Assembly: GCA_035528995.1 (NCBI GenBank)
Contig: DATKXO010000109.1
Span: forward strand, 1 to 5,342
Length of the DNA: 5,342 nucleotides
From: DATKXO01 sp035528995
GTDB taxonomy: Bacteria > Planctomycetota > Phycisphaerae > UBA1845
Direction of reading: 5' to 3'
Every line of letters begins with the position of its first letter. Positions within the stretch are counted from its first letter, which is position 1. Position numbers and translations under genes: made by a program. Positions 1 to 5,342 of this stretch are shown piece by piece. The notes under the pieces are model-generated. The model ran no database searches, had not been told where the DNA came from, and was given only the letters and a program-made list of their open reading frames with translations.

Positions 1-22
1 CGCACGAAAGAACGCCCTGATC

Positions 23-1765
23 GTGATCGGCTTTGGCCCCCGCGACCGTGTCCTGCGTCGCCTGCCTGGCAGGGTAGCGCCACTGCTCGTGCTGCTGTGC
101 CTTTGGCCGGCGGGCGCCGTCGCTCAGCCGCCCGCCGTGCCCGAGCATCCCGGGCAGTGGGAGTTCCGTGTCGCGGCCAGCGAGGACGCCCTGTGGCTGG
201 TCGGGTTGCGCGGCGGGCAATCAGTGCTCGTTCGCCGCACCGCGACGACCCCGTTCGATCGCGGCCATACGGCCAACGGCCGCGTGGTCTCGATGACCGC
301 CGTGGGCGAGAGCGTCTTCGTCTTCTTCGAGCAAGATCAGCACCGCTCGTTCTACCGCTACGATGAGAAGGGGCACCCTCAATCGGACTTGCCGGGCCGG
401 GAAGTCCCGGTGGACATGGTCGGGGCGCGTGGGATCCTCTACGCGCTGGTTCCCTCTTCGACGGCGACGGCGTTGTCGGCCGCCGGTGTCCCCACCACCG
501 AACCCGCCACCGCCCCGGTCTTCGACGCCGGCGACGCGCCCCTTAGCGTCGTCAAGTATGATGGGGATGACTGGCTCCCGCTGACACCCTGCCCCGATTC
601 CGTAGGACCCCACGCTTCGCCGCGCCTGCGGCCGCGGCTTTGCCCGGCATACGGGAGGCTGCGGCTACTCTGGGTGGCGGACCAGGCCAATCAGATTCAC
701 CACGCCCGCCTCGACTCTGAGACCGGACGGTGGTCCGTGGGCAAGCCGATCGGCGTGGCGAACCTGACGGCGTTCTGGATACCCCTGCTGGACGGTGTGC
801 CTACACTCGTTACCGGGACCGAGCAGACGCCCGGCGGCGAGACGATCTCGGCCTACCGCCTGCTCGGCGACTGGATCGGCGAAGGAGTGCCCACACCGCG
901 GCCGGCCGAGCTGCGCTTCTCGCCGCTGCTGGAAGGCGTCGCCCTCACCCGCTATGCCGACGCTTTCGGCTTCAACCAGCACCTGGGCGTGCTGGGGACG
1001 GACGCGGCAGGAGTTGCCTACCTGCGTTTCGCGCGGATCGGGGCCGAGCCGATCGAGCCCACCGTCCGCGCCGAAGATGTACTCACCCGGCCGGCTGCCG
1101 CCCAGCGGACCCAAGTCTCGTTCCAGATCGCGACACTAGTGGTTATGGTCGTGGTGCTGGCCGGGCTGTTCGTCTTCCGCCGTCGCAGCCTGGCCAATAT
1201 CGTCCCGCTGCCCCCGGGCTATGTGTTGGTGTTAAATCTGCGCCGGCTCGGCGGGTGGCTGGTTGATTTCGTCCCCTTCGCGTGGGCCGGAGCGCTCTTG
1301 TCGGAGATCCAGTGGCTCGACGGGCTGCGGGAGCTGGCCGCCTGGGGAATCGGTACCGGTTCCGAGCCCGGACACCCGCCGGCAAAAATCCTCATGTGGT
1401 GGGCGGCAAGCTGCACGCTGCATACCCTCTACATGGTGGTGATGGAGCTGCTCGCCGGTCGTACCGTCGGCAAAGTCCTCACCGGCACGCGCCTGCTGGC
1501 CGAGACGGGCACACGCCCCGCCTCGTGGCAGATCCTGGTCCGTAACGTACTGCGCTTGCTCGAGCTCGTGCCGCAGTTCTGGATTCTGGGGTTGTTGGTG
1601 TTGCTGTCGCGGAATCGGCAGCGTCTGGGCGACATCTTCGCCCGCACGCTGGTTGTCCACCGCGCGGGCCCGCCGAAGCGGTCCCCCGACCGAGCTGACC
1701 GTCCCCCCCGGGACGATGATAACCCGCCGGAGCCTCCGTCCGATCCCCCGGCGAATTTCTCATGA
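23..1765 (+). CDS. Exported/membrane protein with C-terminal RDD domain
   Basis: The 580-residue product reads from a GTG at 23. Residues 1-35 look like a signal peptide: basic n-region (RDRVLRRLPGR), hydrophobic core (APLLVLLCLWPAGAVA), and an AVA/Q cleavage site near 34-35. Residues 36-365 form a long extracytoplasmic part rich in short beta-like stretches, which I cannot assign to a family. A first membrane segment lies at about 366-386, followed by the basic stop FRRR. The RDD domain spans about 400-548: RRLGGWLVD with Arg408 and Asp415, GRTVGK at 479-484, and a final RLGDIFARTLVV with Asp537. Further membrane segments lie near 411-428, 455-475 and 514-530. The tail, 549-580, is rich in Pro, Asp and Arg. 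RDD proteins are membrane proteins of mostly unknown role; some are linked to ion transport. The frame is open to the left edge, so the true start could lie upstream. The RDD call is firm; the function is unknown. Confidence 0.85.
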   Translation: MIGFGPRDRVLRRLPGRVAPLLVLLCLWPAGAVAQPPAVPEHPGQWEFRVAASEDALWLVGLRGGQSVLVRRTATTPFDRGHTANGRVVSMTAVGESVFVFFEQDQHRSFYRYDEKGHPQSDLPGREVPVDMVGARGILYALVPSSTATALSAAGVPTTEPATAPVFDAGDAPLSVVKYDGDDWLPLTPCPDSVGPHASPRLRPRLCPAYGRLRLLWVADQANQIHHARLDSETGRWSVGKPIGVANLTAFWIPLLDGVPTLVTGTEQTPGGETISAYRLLGDWIGEGVPTPRPAELRFSPLLEGVALTRYADAFGFNQHLGVLGTDAAGVAYLRFARIGAEPIEPTVRAEDVLTRPAAAQRTQVSFQIATLVVMVVVLAGLFVFRRRSLANIVPLPPGYVLVLNLRRLGGWLVDFVPFAWAGALLSEIQWLDGLRELAAWGIGTGSEPGHPPAKILMWWAASCTLHTLYMVVMELLAGRTVGKVLTGTRLLAETGTRPASWQILVRNVLRLLELVPQFWILGLLVLLSRNRQRLGDIFARTLVVHRAGPPKRSPDRADRPPRDDDNPPEPPSDPPANFS

Positions 1766-1776
1766 TGGAGGCCGGA

Positions 1777-2280
1777 TCACAGGACGATCGCATCGCCCGC
1801 TGGAACTTCTTCCGCCGTCAGCCCCGTCGCCTGGAGAGCCCCCAGTAGCCCTTCCACGTCTTCGATCCCGAAAGCGCCGGCTTCAAAGCTGTCCAGGTCG
1901 AGCACGCCCCAGCAGCGTCCGTCGGCCTCGAACAGTGGGATAACGAGCTCCGAGCGATCGCGTGGGTCGCAGGCGATGTAGTTCTGCCCGAGTGCCGCAA
2001 CGTCGCGGACCACCAGCGGCCGCCGCTCCCGAAACGCCCGGCCGCACGCTCCGTGCAGCCCGATCGGCGAACAGGCGGGTTTGTCCCGCCGCGGGCCGAG
2101 CACCAGATCGTGCCGGCCCTCATGCAGGTAGAAGCCGACCCAGGAAACGCCCGTGTCTTGCAGCGCTTCCCACAGCGTATCAACCACCGCCCGCATGCGT
2201 TGCTGCCGGTCGCCGGTGCACGTCAACTCTCGAGTCATCTTGTCGTATGGACGTTCCATAGCGACCGCATCATCGGCCAC
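1777..2280 (-). CDS. GAF-domain protein, likely free methionine-(R)-sulfoxide reductase-like
   Basis: This is a 167-residue soluble protein with no signal peptide, close to the usual size of single-GAF fRMsr proteins (YebR/MsrC type). The GAF fold spans about 25-150: WVGFYL (47-52), LVLGP (59-63), KPAC (67-70), GACGRAF (77-83), VVRDV (90-94), YIACDPRDRSELVIPL (101-116) and GVLDLDS (125-131). Cys70, Cys79 and Cys104 match the three redox cysteines of the family. The 70-79 gap is nine residues rather than the ten I recall for E. coli. The known family reaction reduces free methionine-(R)-sulfoxide with thioredoxin; that this copy does so is inference. The start is uncertain: GTG at 2280, ATG at 2259 (Met8) and ATG at 2238 (Met15) are all in frame, and none has a convincing Shine-Dalgarno. 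The gene converges on the RDD gene and diverges from the beta-helix gene. A GAF ligand sensor is the alternative. Confidence 0.85.
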   Translation of the reverse strand: MADDAVAMERPYDKMTRELTCTGDRQQRMRAVVDTLWEALQDTGVSWVGFYLHEGRHDLVLGPRRDKPACSPIGLHGACGRAFRERRPLVVRDVAALGQNYIACDPRDRSELVIPLFEADGRCWGVLDLDSFEAGAFGIEDVEGLLGALQATGLTAEEVPAGDAIVL

Positions 2281-2306
2281 CGCGCCGCAGGCGCCAAGCG
2301 CGGGTG

Positions 2307-2328
2307 CCCCAGCCTTTCAAGGCTGGGG
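2307..2328. repeat. Strong palindrome (hairpin) in the divergent intergenic region
   Basis: CCCCAGCCTT at 2307-2316 pairs perfectly with AAGGCTGGGG at 2319-2328. A realistic fold has 8-9 paired bases and a loop of 4-6. No run of T follows on either strand, so it is not a classic intrinsic terminator. It lies about 28 bp upstream of the GAF gene's GTG and about 53 bp upstream of the candidate -10 of the beta-helix gene. It could be a REP-like dispersed repeat, an operator, or a structured leader of the GAF transcript. The window holds only one copy. Confidence 0.6.
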
Positions 2329-2377
2329 GACGGATCCGCGCGAACGGCATTATTTGCTAGAGTAGCTCCCCCAGTTC

Positions 2378-2386
2378 TGGTAGAAT
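2378..2386 (+). promoter_or_regulatory. Candidate extended -10 promoter for the beta-helix gene
   Basis: TGGTAGAAT combines a TGN extension with TAGAAT, five of six matches to the sigma-70 -10 consensus. No good -35 lies at 16-18 bp; the nearest likeness, TTGCTA at 2354-2359, is too far away at 21 bp. Transcription would start near 2393, giving a short leader of about 20-25 nt before the ATG at 2416. The stretch from 2350 to 2415 is also more A+T-rich than its surroundings, as expected for a promoter. Prediction from sequence only. Confidence 0.4.
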
Positions 2387-2404
2387 CGAATAAGACATCC
2401 AAAC

Positions 2405-2408
2405 GGAG
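2405..2408 (+). promoter_or_regulatory. Shine-Dalgarno GGAG fixing the start of the beta-helix gene
   Basis: GGAG lies seven bases before the ATG at 2416. Together with the signal peptide that begins at this ATG, it selects 2416 over the open frame that runs upstream to 2053 across the opposite-strand GAF gene. Confidence 0.6.
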
Positions 2409-2415
2409 CAAGACA

Positions 2416-4449
2416 ATGCGCACGCGTCATGTAAGGTGCTCGGGGCTATCAGCCCTGCTGACAATGCTTGTGGCTGCGCTCTGTTCAGGCCCGGCTGGGG
2501 CCCAGGTTCTCTACGTGGACGACGATGCCCCGCTCGGCGGAGACGGGCTGAGCTGGGACACGCCGTTCAAATATCTCCAGGACGCGCTATACGTGGCTGC
2601 CGGCGACCCAAGCATCACCGAGATCCGCGTGGCCCAAGGCACCTACAAGCCGGACCAGGACGAAGGCGGCAACGTCACCCCCGGCGACCGCGCGGCCACG
2701 TTCCAGCTCGTCGGCGGCCTGGCGCTGAAAGGCGGCTACGCCGGCATCACTGAGCCCGATCCCGACCAGCGCGACATCGACCTGTACGTGACGATCCTCA
2801 GCGGCGACCTGGCCGGCAACGACGGCCCGGACTTCGAGAACTACGACGAGAACAGCTACCACGTCGTCACGGTGACTGATACCGATACGACAGTGATGCT
2901 GGACGGTTGCACAGTCACCGGCGGTAGCGCGACCGGGGAAGTATCTGACCATCAACAGGGCGGTGGCCTGTATTGCCGCGATGCCATCGTGGCGCTAGCA
3001 GACTGCACAATCGTCGCAAATAGGGCAGGCGTCTCCGGGGGCGGCGGCGTACGTGTGAGGGGCGGCAGTATTACGTTCTCAGGCTGCACCATCCGCGACA
3101 ACCGGGCAACGTATGGAGGCGGTGTCCGCGCCGGATCCGCCGATCTAGCATGGTTCGAGGGTTGTGCTCTGACCGGAAACCACGCTTTCGACTTCGGTGC
3201 GATCTATGCCCTCCGGTGCGACAGCGTCGTGCTCATGAACTGTAGTTTCACCGCCAACGACGCTTATAACACGGGTGCCGGAGTCTACGCGTACGCCGAC
3301 GCTGACCTGTACGTCGGAAACTGCGAGTTTGTCGGGAATTACTGCACCGGCTTCTACTTTCCTTGGGGGGCGGGCATGGCCGTCCGGGAGAGCCATGGGA
3401 CCATTGAGCACTGCACGTTCCGGGAGAACTGGACCTGCGCCAATTACTCGTCCGGCGGGGACGACTACGCCTCATCGGCGGGGCTTTCGGTTAAGGGCGA
3501 CGTTACTGTGGCCGATTGCCTGTTCGTCGGGAACTCCTGCACCAGTGAGGTGAAGACTGCCGAGGCCTCCGGGGGCGCGGCCTCGTTCGGCGACCAGACG
3601 AAGGTCTACAACTGCACGTTCATCGGCAACCGCACGAACAACATGGTGGGTCCGACCAGCGCCGGCGGCGCGGTCCTCTTCCTCGGCTCGGCGACGCTGA
3701 CCAACTGCGCCTTCATCGGAAACGCGGCCGAAGGCGACACTGGGACCGGTGGAGCTGCGTACGTTCTGGAAGGCGTGCCAACGCTGACGAACTGCACATT
3801 CACCGCGAACACAGCCTCAGAATGCGGCGGCGTGTGGGCCACGCCGGACACCCGGCTGACCAACTGTATCGCCTGGGGCAACAGCGACAACGGCGGCACG
3901 GGCGAATCGGCGCAGGTCTTCGGCACGCCGATCGTCAACTACTGCTGCATCGAGGGCTGGACCGGGGATCTGGGCGGTATCGGCAACATCGGCGACGATC
4001 CGCTCCTCGTCGATCCCGATGGGCCGGACGACGTCTTCGGCACGGAAGACGACGACGTGCGGCTGCTGCCCGGCTCACCCTGCATCGATGCCGCCTGCAA
4101 CGGCGCCCTGCCTCGGGACTGGGCCGACCTCGACGAGGACGGCGACACACGCGAAACCACACCGCTGGACCTCGACGGCGAAGGACGCTTCTCCGACGAT
4201 CCGAACACGCCGGATGCCGGCTGCCGCTGCCCGCCTATCGTGGACATGGGCGCCTACGAATTCGGCGGCACCGGCCCGCAACCTTGCCCTGGTGACCTGG
4301 ATTGCGACCGCACGGTTGGCCACGCCGACTTGGGCATTCTGCTGGCGGCCTGGCACAACACCGCCGAAGGCGACCTGAACTGCGACGGCGACACGGACCA
4401 CGCCGACCTCGGAATCCTGCTGGCCAACTGGGGCACGAGCTGTCCGTAA
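2416..4449 (+). CDS. Exported right-handed beta-helix protein with choice-of-anchor-Q-like segment and dockerin-like tail
   Basis: The product has 677 residues. Residues 1-29 form a signal peptide (MRTRHVRCSG, then a hydrophobic core, cleavage near PAGA/Q). YVDDDAPLGGDGLSWDTPFKYLQDAL (33-58, shown in part by YVDD and FKYLQDAL) is a typical opening of secreted beta-helix proteins. The helix runs from about 100 to 490 with a repeated 'xCxFxxN' rung: Cys165, 197, 224, 250, 276, 303, 333, 368, 400, 431, 460 and 484, spaced 24-35 residues, most followed by N at +5 or +6. Residues 525-617 (DDPLLVDPDG, LLPGSPCIDAA, VDMGAYEFGG) resemble the choice-of-anchor Q segment. Two dockerin/EF-hand-like repeats follow at 626-647 and 652-673: D627-x-D629-x-D631 with D638, and D653-x-N655-x-D657 with D664, both ending ADLGILLA. 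The protein is probably exported and Ca-stabilised. No enzyme active site is recognised; adhesion, polysaccharide binding or lyase activity are all possible. The 3' neighbour is the transposase cassette. Confidence 0.85.
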   Translation: MRTRHVRCSGLSALLTMLVAALCSGPAGAQVLYVDDDAPLGGDGLSWDTPFKYLQDALYVAAGDPSITEIRVAQGTYKPDQDEGGNVTPGDRAATFQLVGGLALKGGYAGITEPDPDQRDIDLYVTILSGDLAGNDGPDFENYDENSYHVVTVTDTDTTVMLDGCTVTGGSATGEVSDHQQGGGLYCRDAIVALADCTIVANRAGVSGGGGVRVRGGSITFSGCTIRDNRATYGGGVRAGSADLAWFEGCALTGNHAFDFGAIYALRCDSVVLMNCSFTANDAYNTGAGVYAYADADLYVGNCEFVGNYCTGFYFPWGAGMAVRESHGTIEHCTFRENWTCANYSSGGDDYASSAGLSVKGDVTVADCLFVGNSCTSEVKTAEASGGAASFGDQTKVYNCTFIGNRTNNMVGPTSAGGAVLFLGSATLTNCAFIGNAAEGDTGTGGAAYVLEGVPTLTNCTFTANTASECGGVWATPDTRLTNCIAWGNSDNGGTGESAQVFGTPIVNYCCIEGWTGDLGGIGNIGDDPLLVDPDGPDDVFGTEDDDVRLLPGSPCIDAACNGALPRDWADLDEDGDTRETTPLDLDGEGRFSDDPNTPDAGCRCPPIVDMGAYEFGGTGPQPCPGDLDCDRTVGHADLGILLAAWHNTAEGDLNCDGDTDHADLGILLANWGTSCP

Positions 4450-4521
4450 GGAAAGACGCCCCGTCCCGAGAAGGGTGTGCCAGAGGGTGCGTGACGAGAT
4501 CGGCGGGGTGGTCGCTGTCTT

Positions 4522-4534
4522 GCCCCGCAGGGGC
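4522..4534. repeat. Left outer hairpin
   Basis: GCCCC-GCA-GGGGC is a 5-bp stem with a 3-nt loop. The same CCCCGCAGGGG core recurs in the left inner hairpin. It occupies the outer position on the left, matching the hairpin at 5174-5192 on the right. Confidence 0.55.
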
Positions 4535-4545
4535 GCAGGCCCATG

Positions 4546-4575
4546 GCCGCGGGTGGAGCGCAGCGCAACCCGTGG
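4546..4575 (+). repeat. 30-nt REP-like palindrome, left copy
   Basis: The copy starts GCCGCGGGTGGAGCGCAGCG and ends CAACCCGTGG. The outer arms 4547-4554 and 4568-4575 pair over eight positions, and an inner GCG/CGC pair closes around CAG. It is 29/30 identical to the reverse complement of 5136-5165. The single difference (G4549) sits opposite T4573, which is a wobble pair in folded single-stranded DNA, so the structure is kept. It ends 5 bp before the ATG used for the transposase. Confidence 0.8.
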
Positions 4576-4580
4576 ATAGG

Positions 4581-5081
4581 ATGCGTGCTGAGTCATCATC
4601 CCGCCCCGCAGGGGCGGGGGAGACATCCACGGCGGGCACCTTCACACGATTGCTCTGTCACGTCGTCTTCAGCACCAAGCACCGCGCCAACCTGATTGCG
4701 CCCGAGTTACAGGCGCGCCTATACGACTATCTCGGCGGGATCGTCCGCGGCGAGCGTGGCCGGGCACATGAGATCGGCGGGGTTGCGGATCACGTCCATC
4801 TGCTGATCCAGTGGCGCACCGATGAAGCACTGTCAACGCTCATGCGCCGCCTGAAGGCGAACTCCTCGCGCTGGTTGCACGCGGAGTTTCCGGCGATGCG
4901 CGGATTCGCGTGGCAGGAAGGTTACGCGGCGTTCACTGTGAGCCCGTCGCAGTTCGAGACGGTGCGGCGCTATGTCCAGAATCAGCCGGCCCACCACCAG
5001 CAGCGGGGATTCGTGGAGGAGTTGAAGGCGCTGCTGGACGCACACGGAATCGAGTACGACGAGCGGTATCTGCAGGACTGA
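4581..5081 (+). CDS. IS200/IS605-type Y1 (HUH) transposase, RAYT-like
   Basis: The product has 166 residues, a usual size for single-domain Y1 transposases (COG1943/Y1_Tnp). These enzymes nick and join single-stranded DNA through a tyrosine-DNA link. The core begins at about 18 with AGTFTRLLCHVVFSTKHR. The metal-binding HUH motif is DHVHLL with His71 and His73. WQEGYAAFTVS (111-121) is the conserved strand before the catalytic helix VRRYVQNQ, with Tyr131 as nucleophile and Gln135 as the assisting residue. The frame ends GIEYDERYLQD, a common C-terminus in this group. All key residues are present, so it may be active. There is no TnpB partner. The ATG at 4581 is the best available start, but its Shine-Dalgarno is poor and residues 1-16 are mostly encoded by repeat DNA; GTG at 4572 is another in-frame option. 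The frame is open further upstream into the beta-helix gene, which is coincidental. Confidence 0.85.
   Translation: MRAESSSRPAGAGETSTAGTFTRLLCHVVFSTKHRANLIAPELQARLYDYLGGIVRGERGRAHEIGGVADHVHLLIQWRTDEALSTLMRRLKANSSRWLHAEFPAMRGFAWQEGYAAFTVSPSQFETVRRYVQNQPAHHQQRGFVEELKALLDAHGIEYDERYLQD
4600..4618. repeat. Left inner hairpin, inside the 5' end of the transposase frame
   Basis: CCCGCCCC (4600-4607) pairs with GGGGCGGG (4611-4618) around a GCA loop: eight perfect base pairs. If translation starts at 4581, this hairpin encodes residues 7-13 of the transposase, a tail not expected in the family. In mRNA it could also limit initiation at that ATG. Confidence 0.65.
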
Positions 5082-5093
5082 GCACCTCATCCG

Positions 5094-5110
5094 CCGGCCC
5101 TTCGGGACGG
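5094..5110. repeat. Right inner hairpin (imperfect)
   Basis: CCGGCCC-TTC-GGGACGG has seven stem positions with one G-A mismatch. It begins 12 bp after the transposase stop and mirrors the left inner hairpin in position. It might help end transcription, but no T-run follows. Confidence 0.45.
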
Positions 5111-5135
5111 AGACTTGGCGGGGGGCGGACCGTGT

Positions 5136-5165
5136 CCACGGGTTGCGCTGCGCTCCACCCGTGGC
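5136..5165 (-). repeat. 30-nt REP-like palindrome, right copy (inverted)
   Basis: The copy starts CCACGGGTTGCGCTGCGCTC and ends CACCCGTGGC. Arms CCACGGGT (5136-5143) and ACCCGTGG (5157-5164) pair perfectly over 8 bp, with an inner GCG-CTG-CGC hairpin. Read on the minus strand it equals the left copy except for one base. Confidence 0.8.
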
Positions 5166-5173
5166 AAATCGCC

Positions 5174-5192
5174 CCTGTCCCTCCGGGACAGG
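5174..5192. repeat. Right outer hairpin
   Basis: CCTGTCCC (5174-5181) pairs with GGGACAGG (5185-5192) around TCC: a perfect 8-bp stem. It differs in sequence from the left outer hairpin but has the same place, size class and 3-nt loop. Confidence 0.6.
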
Positions 5193-5307
5193 TCCCACCG
5201 TACCAGCGTCCCCTGGACTCCGCCAAATCCGTCATGCACCCTGATGGACCATTCAAAGGTAGGCCCGGGATTGGTATGTCCGGGACGCACGCTGCAGTTG
5301 CCTGATT

Positions 5308-5326
5308 CGCGGGCGAGACGCCCACG
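5308..5326. repeat. Further palindrome near the right edge
   Basis: GGGCG-AGA-CGCCC (5311-5323) is a 5-bp stem, extended by two more pairs beyond one mismatch. It differs in sequence from the transposase-linked palindromes. From 5193 to 5307 I see no gene and only a weak 5-bp inverted repeat (5264-5284). Confidence 0.4.
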
Positions 5327-5342
5327 CTACCCACTGACCGTT

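Larger units (their letters stand above)
4522..5192 (+). mobile_element. RAYT-like cassette: Y1 transposase gene framed by mirror-image palindromes
   Basis: The 671-bp unit contains a single Y1 transposase gene and six palindromes in mirror order. On the left these are an outer hairpin (4522-4534), a 30-nt palindrome (4546-4575) and an inner hairpin (4600-4618). On the right they are an inner hairpin (5094-5110), a 30-nt palindrome (5136-5165) and an outer hairpin (5174-5192). The 30-nt copies are inverted relative to each other and match at 29 of 30 positions. Inner spacings are 24 and 25 nt, outer spacings 11 and 8 nt. Classic IS200/IS605 ends carry hairpins read on the same strand at both ends, so inverted copies look more like REP pairs around a RAYT gene. 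The boundaries given are those of the visible palindromes; true element ends are not known. It sits directly after the beta-helix gene without breaking it. Confidence 0.65.

Noticed and set aside
665..1114. Minus-strand ORF of 149 codons inside the RDD gene
   Set aside because: Shadow frame, no recognisable domain or signal; the plus-strand protein there is convincing.
1766..1776. Bidirectional terminator between the convergent RDD and GAF genes
   Set aside because: Only 11 bp separate the stops, and I find no stable stem followed by a T-run here or just inside either gene.
2053..2415. Upstream in-frame extension of the beta-helix gene
   Set aside because: It overlaps the GAF gene on the other strand, lacks family features, and a signal peptide with a good Shine-Dalgarno begins at 2416.
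4450..4521. Terminator or small gene after the beta-helix gene
   Set aside because: No convincing stem with a T-run, no start with a ribosome binding site, and no conserved motif seen in this 72-bp stretch.
4302..4580. Longer transposase frame beginning inside the beta-helix gene
   Set aside because: It covers the dockerin-like tail in another frame and the palindromes; no transposase similarity appears before residue 18 of the 4581 start.
4075..4626. Minus-strand ORF of 183 codons
   Set aside because: It is antisense to the beta-helix 3' end and the repeats; typical of shadow frames in G+C-rich DNA.
4496..4785. Shared 14-mer GAGATCGGCGGGGT near 4496 and 4772
   Set aside because: One copy lies within the transposase coding sequence, and a match of this length can arise by chance in G+C-rich DNA; flanks do not extend the match.
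4522..5192. CRISPR array
   Set aside because: The repeats are few, inverted rather than direct, and enclose a gene; there are no regular spacers.
4933..5334. Minus-strand ORF of 133 codons
   Set aside because: It lies opposite the transposase gene and translates the palindromes; its start reads through repeat DNA (VGVSPAN) with no domain features.

Overview
The window is G+C-rich (about two thirds by eye) and looks like chromosomal DNA of a planctomycete-like bacterium, possibly of the Phycisphaerae type. This is inferred from the kinds of protein present, not from a marker gene. The main clue is an exported beta-helix protein that ends in a choice-of-anchor-Q-like segment and a duplicated dockerin-like 'GDLNCDG...ADLGILLANWG' tail. 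The style of the palindromic repeats also fits. No tRNA, rRNA or CRISPR array was seen.

Layout from left to right. (1) 23-1765 (+) encodes a secreted or membrane protein with a large extracytoplasmic N-terminal part and a C-terminal RDD membrane domain. (2) 1777-2280 (-) is convergent with it, 11 bp between stops, and encodes a small GAF-domain protein with the three cysteines of free-methionine-(R)-sulfoxide reductases. (3) 2281-2415 is a divergent intergenic region with a strong hairpin and a candidate extended -10 promoter. (4) 2416-4449 (+) encodes a 677-residue exported beta-helix protein with a cysteine ladder and a dockerin-like tail. (5) 4522-5192 is a compact cassette: an IS200/IS605-type Y1 (HUH) transposase gene between mirror-image sets of palindromes. 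(6) 5193-5342 has no gene, but a further palindrome sits near the right edge.

The first three genes do not form an obvious pathway. Two encode envelope or exported proteins and one a putative redox or sensor protein. They face different directions and need not be co-regulated. The transposase and its palindromes form a unit of their own, resembling a REP/RAYT system: a single-domain Y1 transposase with inverted copies of a structured repeat on each side. This cassette is the most interesting item. Each side carries an inner hairpin, a 30-nt palindrome (29 of 30 identical between sides, inverted) and an outer hairpin, at closely matching distances.
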